From: an uncultured Clostridia bacterium
GTDB lineage: Bacteria; Bacillota; Clostridia; TANB77; CAG-508
DNA length: 64,000 nucleotides
Reading direction: 5' to 3'
NCBI GenBank assembly: GCA_934129895.1
Contig: CAKOWY010000002.1
Location: 131,991 to 195,990 of the forward strand
The notes beneath the pieces are model-generated. The model saw only the letters and a list, made by a program, of their open reading frames with translations. It was not told where the DNA came from and did not search any database. Below, piece after piece: positions 45,501 to 53,431 of this stretch; position 1 is the stretch's first letter; every line of letters starts with the position of its first letter. Both the position numbers and the translations under genes were made by a program.

Positions 45501-46412
45501 ATGAAAAGAGATTTTAAAGAATGGTTAAGTAAATTTAAATATAGTATTTCAGGTTATAATTATTATATTGATTTTGAAAAAGTATATAGAAATGTAGATA
45601 GTATAAAAATTGAATTAAATATATTGAATTCACTAATTGGTTCTAAAAATATTGAGAACGATTTTGAAGAACTTATTAAAAAATATCCAGAGGTATTAAA
45701 ATGTATTCCCACATTGTTAGCTGTTAGACAATCAGAAATATATGCACAAGATGAAGATGGAGAATATATGTATAATTTTAATAAGTTAAACTACGATATA
45801 GAACAATATAAAGTATTCATGAAAAAAACTGGCTTATTTGAATTATTACAACATCATATTATAAATAATTTAGTTGATTATTGCCTAGGTATAGAAACTG
45901 GTTTAGATTCAAACGGAAGAAAAAATCGTGGTGGACATCAAATGGAAGATTTGGTTGAAAGCTACATAAAAAGCTCAGGAGTAAAAGAGTATTATAAAGA
46001 GATGTATTTAACGGAAATAGAGAAAAAATGGAATATAGATTTATCAGCTATATCAGCTAATGGAACTTCAACAAAAAGATTTGATTTCGTGGTTAAAACA
46101 AATGATATGATATATTTAATAGAGACAAACTTCTATGGAGGAAATGGAGGAGGCTCAAAGCTTAATGAAACCGCTAGAAGCTATAAAATGTTGTCACAAG
46201 AGGCAGATTTAATAGATGGAGTTACTTTTGTATGGATTACAGATGGTACTGCTTGGAAAAGTGCTAGAAGAAATTTAGAAGAGACATTCAATGTTATGGA
46301 TAATATTTATAACATTGATGATATGGAAAACGGAATGATGGAGAAATTATTTATAGGAGAACAAGAACTTTTAATGGTTGCAGAGGAGAGTGAAGAATAT
46401 AAGTATGAGTAA
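45501..46412 (+). CDS. Type II restriction endonuclease, DpnII/MboI family (GATC)
   Basis: 303 aa behind AGGAGATTT. The opening KEWLSKFKYSISGYNYYIDF, the KYPEVLKCIPTLLAVR segment and the GHQMEDLVESYIK stretch are characteristic of R.DpnII-type enzymes that cut unmethylated GATC. FDFVVKTNDMIYLIETNFY supplies the probable metal-binding Asp and Glu. Together with the two methyltransferases upstream it forms a complete restriction-modification system. The last codons overlap the start of the AIPR gene by eight bases. Confidence 0.9.
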   Translation: MKRDFKEWLSKFKYSISGYNYYIDFEKVYRNVDSIKIELNILNSLIGSKNIENDFEELIKKYPEVLKCIPTLLAVRQSEIYAQDEDGEYMYNFNKLNYDIEQYKVFMKKTGLFELLQHHIINNLVDYCLGIETGLDSNGRKNRGGHQMEDLVESYIKSSGVKEYYKEMYLTEIEKKWNIDLSAISANGTSTKRFDFVVKTNDMIYLIETNFYGGNGGGSKLNETARSYKMLSQEADLIDGVTFVWITDGTAWKSARRNLEETFNVMDNIYNIDDMENGMMEKLFIGEQELLMVAEESEEYKYE

Positions 46413-48180
46413 AATGGAAAAGAGGAGATCTAATATAGATTTACAAGTAATAAGAATTCAAAAAAAATTAGAAACTTTATTTAATGGAGTTGTTAATGGG
46501 AAGTTTGATGAAAATAGTGAAGAAAATATAGATGTTTTTTATAGTAGAAGTATTAGTGGTTTAATTTTAATGAATTTAGTAGGTATAGATAAGACTAACA
46601 TTAATAAGTTTATTACGGATGGTTTTAACGACTATGGAATAGATTGTATATATAGAGATGAAAATTCAAAAAAACTAATATTAATACAATCTAAGCTAAT
46701 TAAAAATGGTAATTCCTGTCCATCAAAAGGAGAAGTTTTAAAATTTTTAGACGGAATACAAAAATTATTAAATTTAGATTTCTCAAACTTTAACGAAAAA
46801 ATTTTAGAAAAAAAAGAGATGATAGAAGAAACTATATCGGATGTTAATTATAAAATTGAAATGATATTAGCATACACAGGTACTCAAAAATTAGCAAAAG
46901 AAATAGAAGATTCAATTATATCTTTTGAAAATAATATAAATGGTGGAATAAGTGATTTAATAAGCCATAAAATAGTAGATAAAACCCAGATATATAAAAT
47001 GGCATTAAATGATTTTAATTCACAAATTGATATCGACAATATTGAATTACTAAATTGGGGAGTAATAAGTGATGGGGAAAATGCTAATGCTTATTATGGT
47101 ATAGTAAATGCTTCATATATTGCAGAATTATGGAAAAAATATGATATTAGATTACTAGCACAAAACATAAGATTTTTTAAAGGTAATTCTAATGTTAATA
47201 ATGGTATAAAGAATGTATTATTAACTGAACCACAAAATTTTGTATATTATAATAATGGAATAAAAATTATAGCTAATAAAATAGAAAGAAAACTAAAAAG
47301 AAGTCTTGATCGAAATGCAGGAGAGTTTTCTTTAAAAGGTATAAGTATAGTAAATGGTGCTCAAACAGTAGGTTGTATAGGGGACGTATATGAAATAAAT
47401 CCAGAAAAAATATCAATAGCAAAAGTTTTTGTACAAATTATATCATTAGAGAATAGGGAAGAAAACTATGGAGAACAAATTACTAAATTATCCAATACTC
47501 AAAACAAAATCGAAAACAAAGATTTTGCTTCTCTTGATGAACAGCAGGAGAGAATAAGAAAAGAATTAGCAGTAGAAAATATAGAATATATATATAGGGA
47601 CGGAAATAGAGAAACAAAATTTAAAGATAATTTTACAATTGATGATGCAATAATTGCTATGGGATGTTATAATAAAGATGTAGTTATATCAACTATAATT
47701 AAAAGAGCGATAGGTAGTATATATGATGATTTAAATAAGTATCCATATAAAGAAATATTTAATAACAAGTTAGAGGTTAATCTATTATGGAAAAATGTTA
47801 AAATATATAGAATATGTGAAGAAAGTATTAAAGAAAAAATTAAACAGCAAGCAAGTAAAAAGAAATTAATATTAGTTCATGGAAATAGATTTATACTTCA
47901 TATGTTATATAGAATATTAATTAATAAGTATGATTATAACGGAACTGACCTACCAGAAACCAAATTAATAAGTGATATTATAGATAGTACAGTTGAAATT
48001 GTTAATAACAAATCAACAGAAATTTTTGGTGATACATATATAGCTAATGTTTTTAAGAATAACAATAAATGTATAGAATTAGAAAAAAAGATTTTTGAAG
48101 AATGGGAGATAATAGAAAATGATAATTCTTCTGAACATAATCATTGTGAAGATAAACAAATTACTTTATTTGAGATGTAA
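46405..48180 (+). CDS. AIPR-type abortive infection protein
   Basis: 591 aa from the ATG at 46405, overlapping the DpnII-type gene by eight bases. A TTG at 46378 is less likely. The motif FNDYGIDCIYRDENSKKLIL in the N-terminal region resembles a nuclease-fold stretch. The central YNNGIKIIANKI and IVNGAQTVGCIGDV are the defining motifs of the AIPR (abortive infection phage resistance) family. Members are proposed to trigger cell death or growth arrest on infection. The overlap suggests translational coupling to the restriction-modification operon, so AIPR may be a backup acting when restriction fails. Confidence 0.8.
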   Translation: MSKMEKRRSNIDLQVIRIQKKLETLFNGVVNGKFDENSEENIDVFYSRSISGLILMNLVGIDKTNINKFITDGFNDYGIDCIYRDENSKKLILIQSKLIKNGNSCPSKGEVLKFLDGIQKLLNLDFSNFNEKILEKKEMIEETISDVNYKIEMILAYTGTQKLAKEIEDSIISFENNINGGISDLISHKIVDKTQIYKMALNDFNSQIDIDNIELLNWGVISDGENANAYYGIVNASYIAELWKKYDIRLLAQNIRFFKGNSNVNNGIKNVLLTEPQNFVYYNNGIKIIANKIERKLKRSLDRNAGEFSLKGISIVNGAQTVGCIGDVYEINPEKISIAKVFVQIISLENREENYGEQITKLSNTQNKIENKDFASLDEQQERIRKELAVENIEYIYRDGNRETKFKDNFTIDDAIIAMGCYNKDVVISTIIKRAIGSIYDDLNKYPYKEIFNNKLEVNLLWKNVKIYRICEESIKEKIKQQASKKKLILVHGNRFILHMLYRILINKYDYNGTDLPETKLISDIIDSTVEIVNNKSTEIFGDTYIANVFKNNNKCIELEKKIFEEWEIIENDNSSEHNHCEDKQITLFEM

Positions 48181-48192
48181 TAAATACTTAAG

Positions 48193-48219
48193 GGCAGAAA
48201 ATATTTTTCTGCTTTTTAT
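48193..48219 (+). terminator. Terminator of the restriction-modification/AIPR operon
   Basis: GCAGAAAA pairs with TTTTCTGC, followed by a T run. Confidence 0.8.
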
Positions 48220-48226
48220 ACTATAT

Positions 48227-48257
48227 TTCGACAAACCTCTTATAATAAGTGTATTAT
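48227..48257 (+). promoter_or_regulatory. Promoter region of TrlF gene with TTCGACA box
   Basis: TTCGACA (48227-48233) is followed by TATAAT (48241) and TATTAT (48252), either of which could be a -10. No canonical -35 is seen. The box matches those before other defence genes in the two elements. Confidence 0.35.
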
Positions 48258-48326
48258 AGATATAGAAATACAATAAATTAGTATTATGTTTAATTGATTT
48301 TAATATTTATCGCAAGGAGGGGAAAA

Positions 48327-50753
48327 ATGATTAAAAAAGTAGAAATTAAAAACGAAGATTTAAAACAATTATACAATAAAGTTATAAAAAATGGAAAAAA
48401 TATTGCAAGTATGAAAAAATTAGATTTGCATATACATACTCCTGGTTCTAAAGATTATATATGGAAATATGATAAATCTGAAGAAGAAAAGGAATATATA
48501 GAGTTTCTTAATAGATTTATAGAGTCAGATTTAGATGCTATAGCGATTACAGATCATAATACAATAAAAGGATATGAGAAAATAGAAAGTATTATACAAA
48601 ATAACAATGAATTAAAAGAAAAGTTGAAAAACAAATATATTCTCCCAGGAGTTGAAATAACTTGTTTTGGAAGACATTTTTTAGTATATTTTTCAGAAAA
48701 AATGTCTATAATGGAAATTAAAAGTTTTCTTGTTGAATGTGGTATAGATACAGATGAAGGTAATGAAAACTCAACAGCAGATAGAGTTACTCCTTTAACT
48801 TTATGTGAGATAGCCAAAAAGTATAATGGTATAGTAGTATTACCACATGCTGATTCTGATAAAGGATTTTTAAAAGATTACATAAAAATTCAAAAAGAAC
48901 TGAAAGATACTTTTGAATTGAAAGGTGGAATTATAAAGAAGGTTTTAACTTCTGATAATTTATTTGGAGTATGTATAAACGATGAAAGAAACAGACAAAG
49001 AATTAGAGAGGTATTGAGTAATTATGGTAAGAATATAAAGATATTTAAAGCTTCTGATAGCCATAGCTCTTATTCCGTAGAAGATTATCAAGGTTCAGGT
49101 AAAGCAATGGGAAGTGAATATTTTTGGGCAAACATAGGAAATGTTAATTTCAGAACATTAAAGTTATTTTTTTCAAATCCAAATACAAAAATTATAGAAA
49201 AAATAGAAGAAAAAGATAATCCATATATAAAGGGGTTTTGTGTAAAAGGAGGATTTATAAAAAATAAAAATAGAGATGAAGAGTGGGCGATAATTCCTTT
49301 TTCAAAAGAATTAAACTGCTTTATTGGTGCTAGAGGAACTGGAAAATCAACAATAATAGATATTATTAAATATACATTTAACTTTTTTGAAACAGAATTA
49401 TACGCAGAAAAGGAAAAAGAAGATGATTATATTATTATTTCTAAGAACTATGAAAAAGAATATGAAGAGTATAGTGAATATAAGAGTATTATAAATAGGT
49501 TTGATGAAATAATTACTTTTATAAATAAAGGTAGTGATTTGTATGCTTTACATATAAGTCCTAGCGGTTTTACTAAACCTAATGCAACTTTGTATAAATA
49601 TGAAAATAATAAGTTTAATAAAAAGAATTTTATAAAAAAATTAGATAGGAACAAAATATCTAGCTTAGAAAAATTTATTATTGAAATAAAACCTATAATA
49701 TATCAACAAAAAAATATACTAGACATAGGGAATAACAAATTAAAAGTAACTAGAACCATAACTAATATTATAAGTAAACTTGTTGGAGAAGAGTATAGAG
49801 AACTTATAAAGAAAAAACTAATGTTACAAAGTGAAATAAAAGATATTTGCAATCAAATGAATTCAGATAGAAAGGTAGATAAACATGCAGATGCAAATAG
49901 TAAAGAATTATCAAGTAAATATGAACAATTATTAGAAGTATGCGAAAAGATTAATACTATCAATATAAATACTTTAGTTGAAATGAATAGGATATTAGAT
50001 AAAAAATTGCAATTAAATTATGAAGTAGTATTGCATAAATCATATATTAAAGAATTAATTTATGATATTGTTAAGGGTAATAGGAATGATAAAAATATTG
50101 ATTATGAGCAACAACTAAAATTAAGAAGAGATTTTAATTTTTTATTATCAAAAATTGGAGAAGTCCATAATTTAATTTATTTACTATTTACTAAACAATA
50201 TAAGAAAATATCAGAAGCTACAGGACTATCTGAAGAAATAGCTGAAGAAGCATGTAATTTATCATATAAATATATATTAGGAGAGTATGTAACAAATATA
50301 CCTCAAGTAATAATTGATTTTAAATTAAATGTAAATTATGGTAGCAAAAATAAAGATGTTTTCGTCGAAAGAGAAAATTTATCGTTTGGACAAAGAGCGG
50401 TAGGAATATTATTAATAATTTTATATGGTACTACTATTTCAGATTTTAACCAGACAATAATTTTAGATCAACCTGAAGATGATTTGGATAATTCATATGT
50501 ATATCATACATTAGTCAAACAATTAGCAGATGTAAAAGAAAAAAGGCAATTAATAGTAGCTACTCATAGTCCTAATATTGCAGTTGCAGGAAATGCAGAA
50601 AACATTTTAGTCTTAAAAGGAAATGGTGAAAATGGATGGATTGAATGTAATGGAACAATTCATAATAATAGGGTATCTAATGAGGCTGTTGACATATTAG
50701 AGGGAAATGAAACCGTCTTTAAAGAAAGAGCGGAATTATATGGAATAATATAA
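48327..50753 (+). CDS. TrlF-type protein: PHP domain fused to ABC-like ATPase
   Basis: 808 aa from the ATG at 48327 behind AAGGAGGGG. An upstream TTG at 48294 precedes the site. The N-terminal PHP phosphoesterase keeps its metal ligands: LDLHIHTPG (about residues 33-41), AITDHNTIKGY, VVLPHADSD and KASDSHSSY. An SMC-like ATPase follows, with Walker A GARGTGKST (about 334), the signature LSFGQRAVG, Walker B ILDQPEDDLDN (about 712) and the H-loop VATHSPNIA. This is the TrlF family layout seen in defence loci. The PHP domain may cleave nucleic acid or nucleotides under ATPase control. A hairpin lies downstream. Confidence 0.85.
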   Translation: MIKKVEIKNEDLKQLYNKVIKNGKNIASMKKLDLHIHTPGSKDYIWKYDKSEEEKEYIEFLNRFIESDLDAIAITDHNTIKGYEKIESIIQNNNELKEKLKNKYILPGVEITCFGRHFLVYFSEKMSIMEIKSFLVECGIDTDEGNENSTADRVTPLTLCEIAKKYNGIVVLPHADSDKGFLKDYIKIQKELKDTFELKGGIIKKVLTSDNLFGVCINDERNRQRIREVLSNYGKNIKIFKASDSHSSYSVEDYQGSGKAMGSEYFWANIGNVNFRTLKLFFSNPNTKIIEKIEEKDNPYIKGFCVKGGFIKNKNRDEEWAIIPFSKELNCFIGARGTGKSTIIDIIKYTFNFFETELYAEKEKEDDYIIISKNYEKEYEEYSEYKSIINRFDEIITFINKGSDLYALHISPSGFTKPNATLYKYENNKFNKKNFIKKLDRNKISSLEKFIIEIKPIIYQQKNILDIGNNKLKVTRTITNIISKLVGEEYRELIKKKLMLQSEIKDICNQMNSDRKVDKHADANSKELSSKYEQLLEVCEKINTININTLVEMNRILDKKLQLNYEVVLHKSYIKELIYDIVKGNRNDKNIDYEQQLKLRRDFNFLLSKIGEVHNLIYLLFTKQYKKISEATGLSEEIAEEACNLSYKYILGEYVTNIPQVIIDFKLNVNYGSKNKDVFVERENLSFGQRAVGILLIILYGTTISDFNQTIILDQPEDDLDNSYVYHTLVKQLADVKEKRQLIVATHSPNIAVAGNAENILVLKGNGENGWIECNGTIHNNRVSNEAVDILEGNETVFKERAELYGII

Positions 50754-50809
50754 AGAATGGGATAAGTAAGTCGTGTTTTATTACACTGTCAATCAAAGTG
50801 CAATTTTAA

Positions 50810-50842
50810 AATTCCAAAGTGCAAATTTTGCACTTTGGAATT
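50810..50842. terminator. Perfect inverted repeat, bidirectional terminator
   Basis: AATTCCAAAGTGCAAA pairs completely with TTTTGCACTTTGGAATT. It stands between convergent TrlF and small 97-aa genes. Confidence 0.85.
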
Positions 50843-50854
50843 AATTATTTCATA

Positions 50855-51148
50855 TTATTCATCAAAACAACCCATAACTAACTTAGAACCATCCACAAAC
50901 CCATTCCTATAATACTTTTCATTCCAATAATCACAATAATCTAAAAAATTATCATCAAGTTTATGTAATTGTTGTCTAACATATTTCTTATTACACTCAG
51001 GTACATTTCTTAAAATATTTTCAGCTATTTCATCAAAATGAATCCAATGTTTTTTATCCTCATCAGATTTTAAAGCAGAGATATCTTCATCTCTATAAAT
51101 AAACCAAGCTTTTAAAATATCATCATTAACTTCTCTTAAATTTTTCAT
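50855..51148 (-). CDS. Small conserved protein adjacent to the right end of element 2
   Basis: 97 aa, homologous to the 34051-34344 protein of element 1. Shared segments are LREVNDDIL, HFDEIAENIL, KKYVRQQL and YWNEKYYRNGFVDGS near the C-terminus. Same orientation and same distance from the att site as in element 1. No catalytic motif or membrane segment. The pairing with the right element end suggests a backbone function. The family is not recognised with confidence. Confidence 0.7.
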   Translation of the reverse strand: MKNLREVNDDILKAWFIYRDEDISALKSDEDKKHWIHFDEIAENILRNVPECNKKYVRQQLHKLDDNFLDYCDYWNEKYYRNGFVDGSKLVMGCFDE

Positions 51149-51211
51149 ATAAAACCTCCAAAATAATTTTTAATTTTATAGAAGATTGCTGCAAAATTTT
51201 AGCAAATAAAA

Positions 51212-51230
51212 TTGGGAAAATTTTGGGAAG
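51212..51230 (+). repeat. Putative integrase arm sites, right end of element 2
   Basis: TTGGGAAA at 51212 and TTGGGAAG at 51223, 11 bp apart, matching the pair at the left end of element 2 (34714 and 34725). Confidence 0.55.
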
Positions 51231-51351
51231 AATTGCTTCAAAAAACATCCTAAAATTGCATAAATGTTCAATAAACCGAATCTTCTATAAATGGCTAAAT
51301 ACCAGCAAAAGCTTAAGTTTTCATAAATCTTCAAAAGTGCCTTTGCCGGCG

Positions 51352-51368
51352 CTCATAACCCGAAGGTC
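51352..51368 (+). repeat. Right attachment core (attR) of element 2
   Basis: The 17-bp core CTCATAACCCGAAGGTC occurs a third time. Downstream the sequence leaves the tRNA likeness at once (CACAATTTATAC), so the target site before integration held only the core-length piece of tRNA sequence. Confidence 0.85.
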
Positions 51369-51588
51369 CACAATTTATACTAAAGCAACCCAAAAATAAA
51401 GAACAAGTATCAATAATAAAATTCACATATCCATGTTTCACCAAATACAAAATAAAAAAATTACTTCATCGGGATCCATTAATAAAATTAGAAAAAAATT
51501 AAATCACAAATAAGCAAGATTAAAAAAACTATTTAAAACCAGCATTAAAAATGTTATAATAAAAAGCAAAAAGATTAGGAGAAAAAGT

Positions 51589-52194
51589 ATGAGTCAAAAA
51601 GAAAACAATGAAATCACAATAAAAATCAAATGTGAATTAAAAGAATTCTACAAGATAATAGAAGAAAAAGGATTCAAAATAATAAACAGATTCTCAATGG
51701 ATGACACATATTTCATACCAGAAGAAACAGATATAGATAAGTTAAGCATAAGAGATATATTAGCAAAAGCAGTATTAGTAAGAGACATTATAGGAAAAAC
51801 ATCAAATAAAAGAACAAAACTAATAACATTTAAGATCAAGAACTTTGATAAAGCAGGAAATATATTAAATCAAGAATCTATCAATTGTAACATTTCAAAA
51901 ACAGAAGAAGCCAAAAAATTATTAAAAGCAATAGGATACAAAGAAATCATGAATATAAAAGAAGACGATATAGTATATGAAAAAAATGGACTTGAATTAG
52001 CAATTAAAGACATAAAAAATGGAGATAATTTAATAGAAATAGAAACTGAAGAAACAAAAGATTTAGACAGTATAGAAAAATTAATTCAAAAAGTCAATGA
52101 AATAGAAATACCAATTTATACAGACAATTATTTTGTCAAAAAAGCAGAAATAGAACTGGAGAAAAAATTAGGAAAAAGCACTAATAAAAAATAA
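51589..52194 (+). CDS. CYTH domain protein (class IV adenylate cyclase/ThTPase-like)
   Basis: 201 aa. Charged N-terminal strand EITIKIKCEL, the lysine- and arginine-rich strands RTKLITFKIK and the acidic strands LIEIETEET are the pattern of the CYTH tunnel fold, which binds triphosphates with divalent metal. Members are adenylyl cyclases, thiamine triphosphatases or inorganic triphosphatases. The sequence does not decide the substrate. It lies 36 bases before the deformylase gene and probably shares its mRNA. Confidence 0.7.
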   Translation: MSQKENNEITIKIKCELKEFYKIIEEKGFKIINRFSMDDTYFIPEETDIDKLSIRDILAKAVLVRDIIGKTSNKRTKLITFKIKNFDKAGNILNQESINCNISKTEEAKKLLKAIGYKEIMNIKEDDIVYEKNGLELAIKDIKNGDNLIEIETEETKDLDSIEKLIQKVNEIEIPIYTDNYFVKKAEIELEKKLGKSTNKK

Positions 52195-52230
52195 AATATA
52201 ACAATATGACCTAAGAAAGGAAAAAATAAC

Positions 52231-52641
52231 ATGGTTAAAAACATAGTAAAAGATGTAATGTTCTTATCACAAAAAGCAGAAAAAGCAACAGAAGAGGACA
52301 AATACATAGTCAAAGATTTATTAGATACATTAAAAGCAAACAAAGATAGATGTGTAGGTCTTGCTGCGAATATGATAGGATATAATAAAGCCATAATTTG
52401 TGTATCAGGAGGATTATATGACTTTATAATGATAAATCCTGTTATAACCAATAAAAAAGAAGAATATCAAACAGAAGAAGGATGTTTATCATTAATTGGA
52501 GAAAGAAAATGCAAAAGATATAAAGAAATTGAAGTGGATTATTTAGATATAAATTTTAATAAACAACATGCAAAATATAGCGGTTTTACTGCTGAAATAA
52601 TACAACATGAAATAGATCATACAAATGGAATAATAATATAA
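52231..52641 (+). CDS. def: Peptide deformylase
   Basis: 136 aa. The three deformylase motifs are present in modified form: GLAANMIGYN (motif 1, usually GxGLAAxQ, here with Met in place of Gln), EEGCLSL (motif 2, metal-binding Cys) and QHEIDHTNG (motif 3, HExDH). It removes the formyl group from nascent proteins. The short length and the motif 1 change (Gln to Met) match the small deformylases of Clostridia, of which genomes often carry more than one. AAGGAAA precedes the start. Confidence 0.85.
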   Translation: MVKNIVKDVMFLSQKAEKATEEDKYIVKDLLDTLKANKDRCVGLAANMIGYNKAIICVSGGLYDFIMINPVITNKKEEYQTEEGCLSLIGERKCKRYKEIEVDYLDINFNKQHAKYSGFTAEIIQHEIDHTNGIII

Positions 52642-52693
52642 ATTAAAACAATTGACAAAAACGAATAAAAAATGATATATAAAGGAGAATAAT

Positions 52694-53365
52694 ATGAAAA
52701 CAACAGTATACCTAATAAGACACTCAGTAAGAATTAATACAAAAGACGTAATAGAAAGTTGGAAAACAAGCCAAGACAAAATAGTAAAAAGCGAGAAGAT
52801 AATATTAAGTGTAACAGGAGAAAGAAGAGCGGAAATACTAAGTAACGAAGAAGAACTACAAAATATAGATATAGTATATACAAGTAATTGTGTAAGGACA
52901 TTGCAGACAGCTAAATACCTATTAGAAAAACAACATTTAAAAGCAAATATAGATGAAAGATTTGATGAGAAAAGAGTAGGAAAACCAAATGACAAAGAAT
53001 ATCCAGATTGGTATACAAGACAATATGAAGATGAAAACTTTAAAACAGATGGAGGAGAAAGCCAAGCAGAAGTAAGAGAAAGAGTAAATGAAGCATTTCA
53101 AGAAGTTATTAGTCAAAATAAAGGAAAAAGAATTGCAATATTTACACATGACTATGCAATAATGTATTTCTTATTAAAATGGTGTAAATTAGAAAAAGTA
53201 ACACCAAATAGAGAGATAAAATTAAGTTTTAAAGGCAAAATAGTATTTGATAAAAGAATAAATTCACCAGAAGTATTCAAATTAACATTAAATGATTCAA
53301 ATAAAATAGAGGAAATCGAAAATATTCCATTTGATGATTTAGAATTTGATGACTTTAATAAATAA
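52694..53365 (+). CDS. Histidine phosphatase superfamily protein, paralogue
   Basis: 223 aa, highly similar to the 11506-12189 protein along its length, including TVYLIRHSVRI, ILSVTGERRAEIL, YTSNCVRTLQTAKYLLEKQ, GGESQAEVRER and IFTHDYAIMYF. It has the same RHS in place of RHG. Behind AAAGGAGAATA. The neighbours differ (deformylase before, bile salt hydrolase after), so the two copies lie in different contexts. The substrate is unknown. Confidence 0.8.
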   Translation: MKTTVYLIRHSVRINTKDVIESWKTSQDKIVKSEKIILSVTGERRAEILSNEEELQNIDIVYTSNCVRTLQTAKYLLEKQHLKANIDERFDEKRVGKPNDKEYPDWYTRQYEDENFKTDGGESQAEVRERVNEAFQEVISQNKGKRIAIFTHDYAIMYFLLKWCKLEKVTPNREIKLSFKGKIVFDKRINSPEVFKLTLNDSNKIEEIENIPFDDLEFDDFNK

Positions 53366-53431
53366 ATTATATTTTAAGTTAAAATAATATACAAAACATG
53401 TAAAACTTAAAAGTAATACAAGGAGGAAAAT

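Larger units (their letters stand above)
34574..51368. mobile_element. Integrative element 2 (defence cargo, mobilization genes decayed)
   Basis: The element is bounded by the cores at 34574 and 51352. Order: integrase, ATPase, three minus-strand genes, DUF6076-like gene, excisionase, replisome organizer, TnpV, MobC remnant, DpnII-type locus with an Mrr-like gene, AIPR, TrlF, small 97-aa protein. Compared with element 1, it lacks the DnaC-like gene and relaxase. It could still excise, but could transfer only with functions supplied in trans. Confidence 0.85.
51149..51588. other. Right end of element 2 and flanking chromosome
   Basis: No gene is seen. It contains the arm-site pair at 51212-51230, then the core at 51352-51368, then about 220 bases of A-rich chromosomal sequence before the CYTH gene. 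Immediately right of the core there is no tRNA T arm. Confidence 0.5.
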
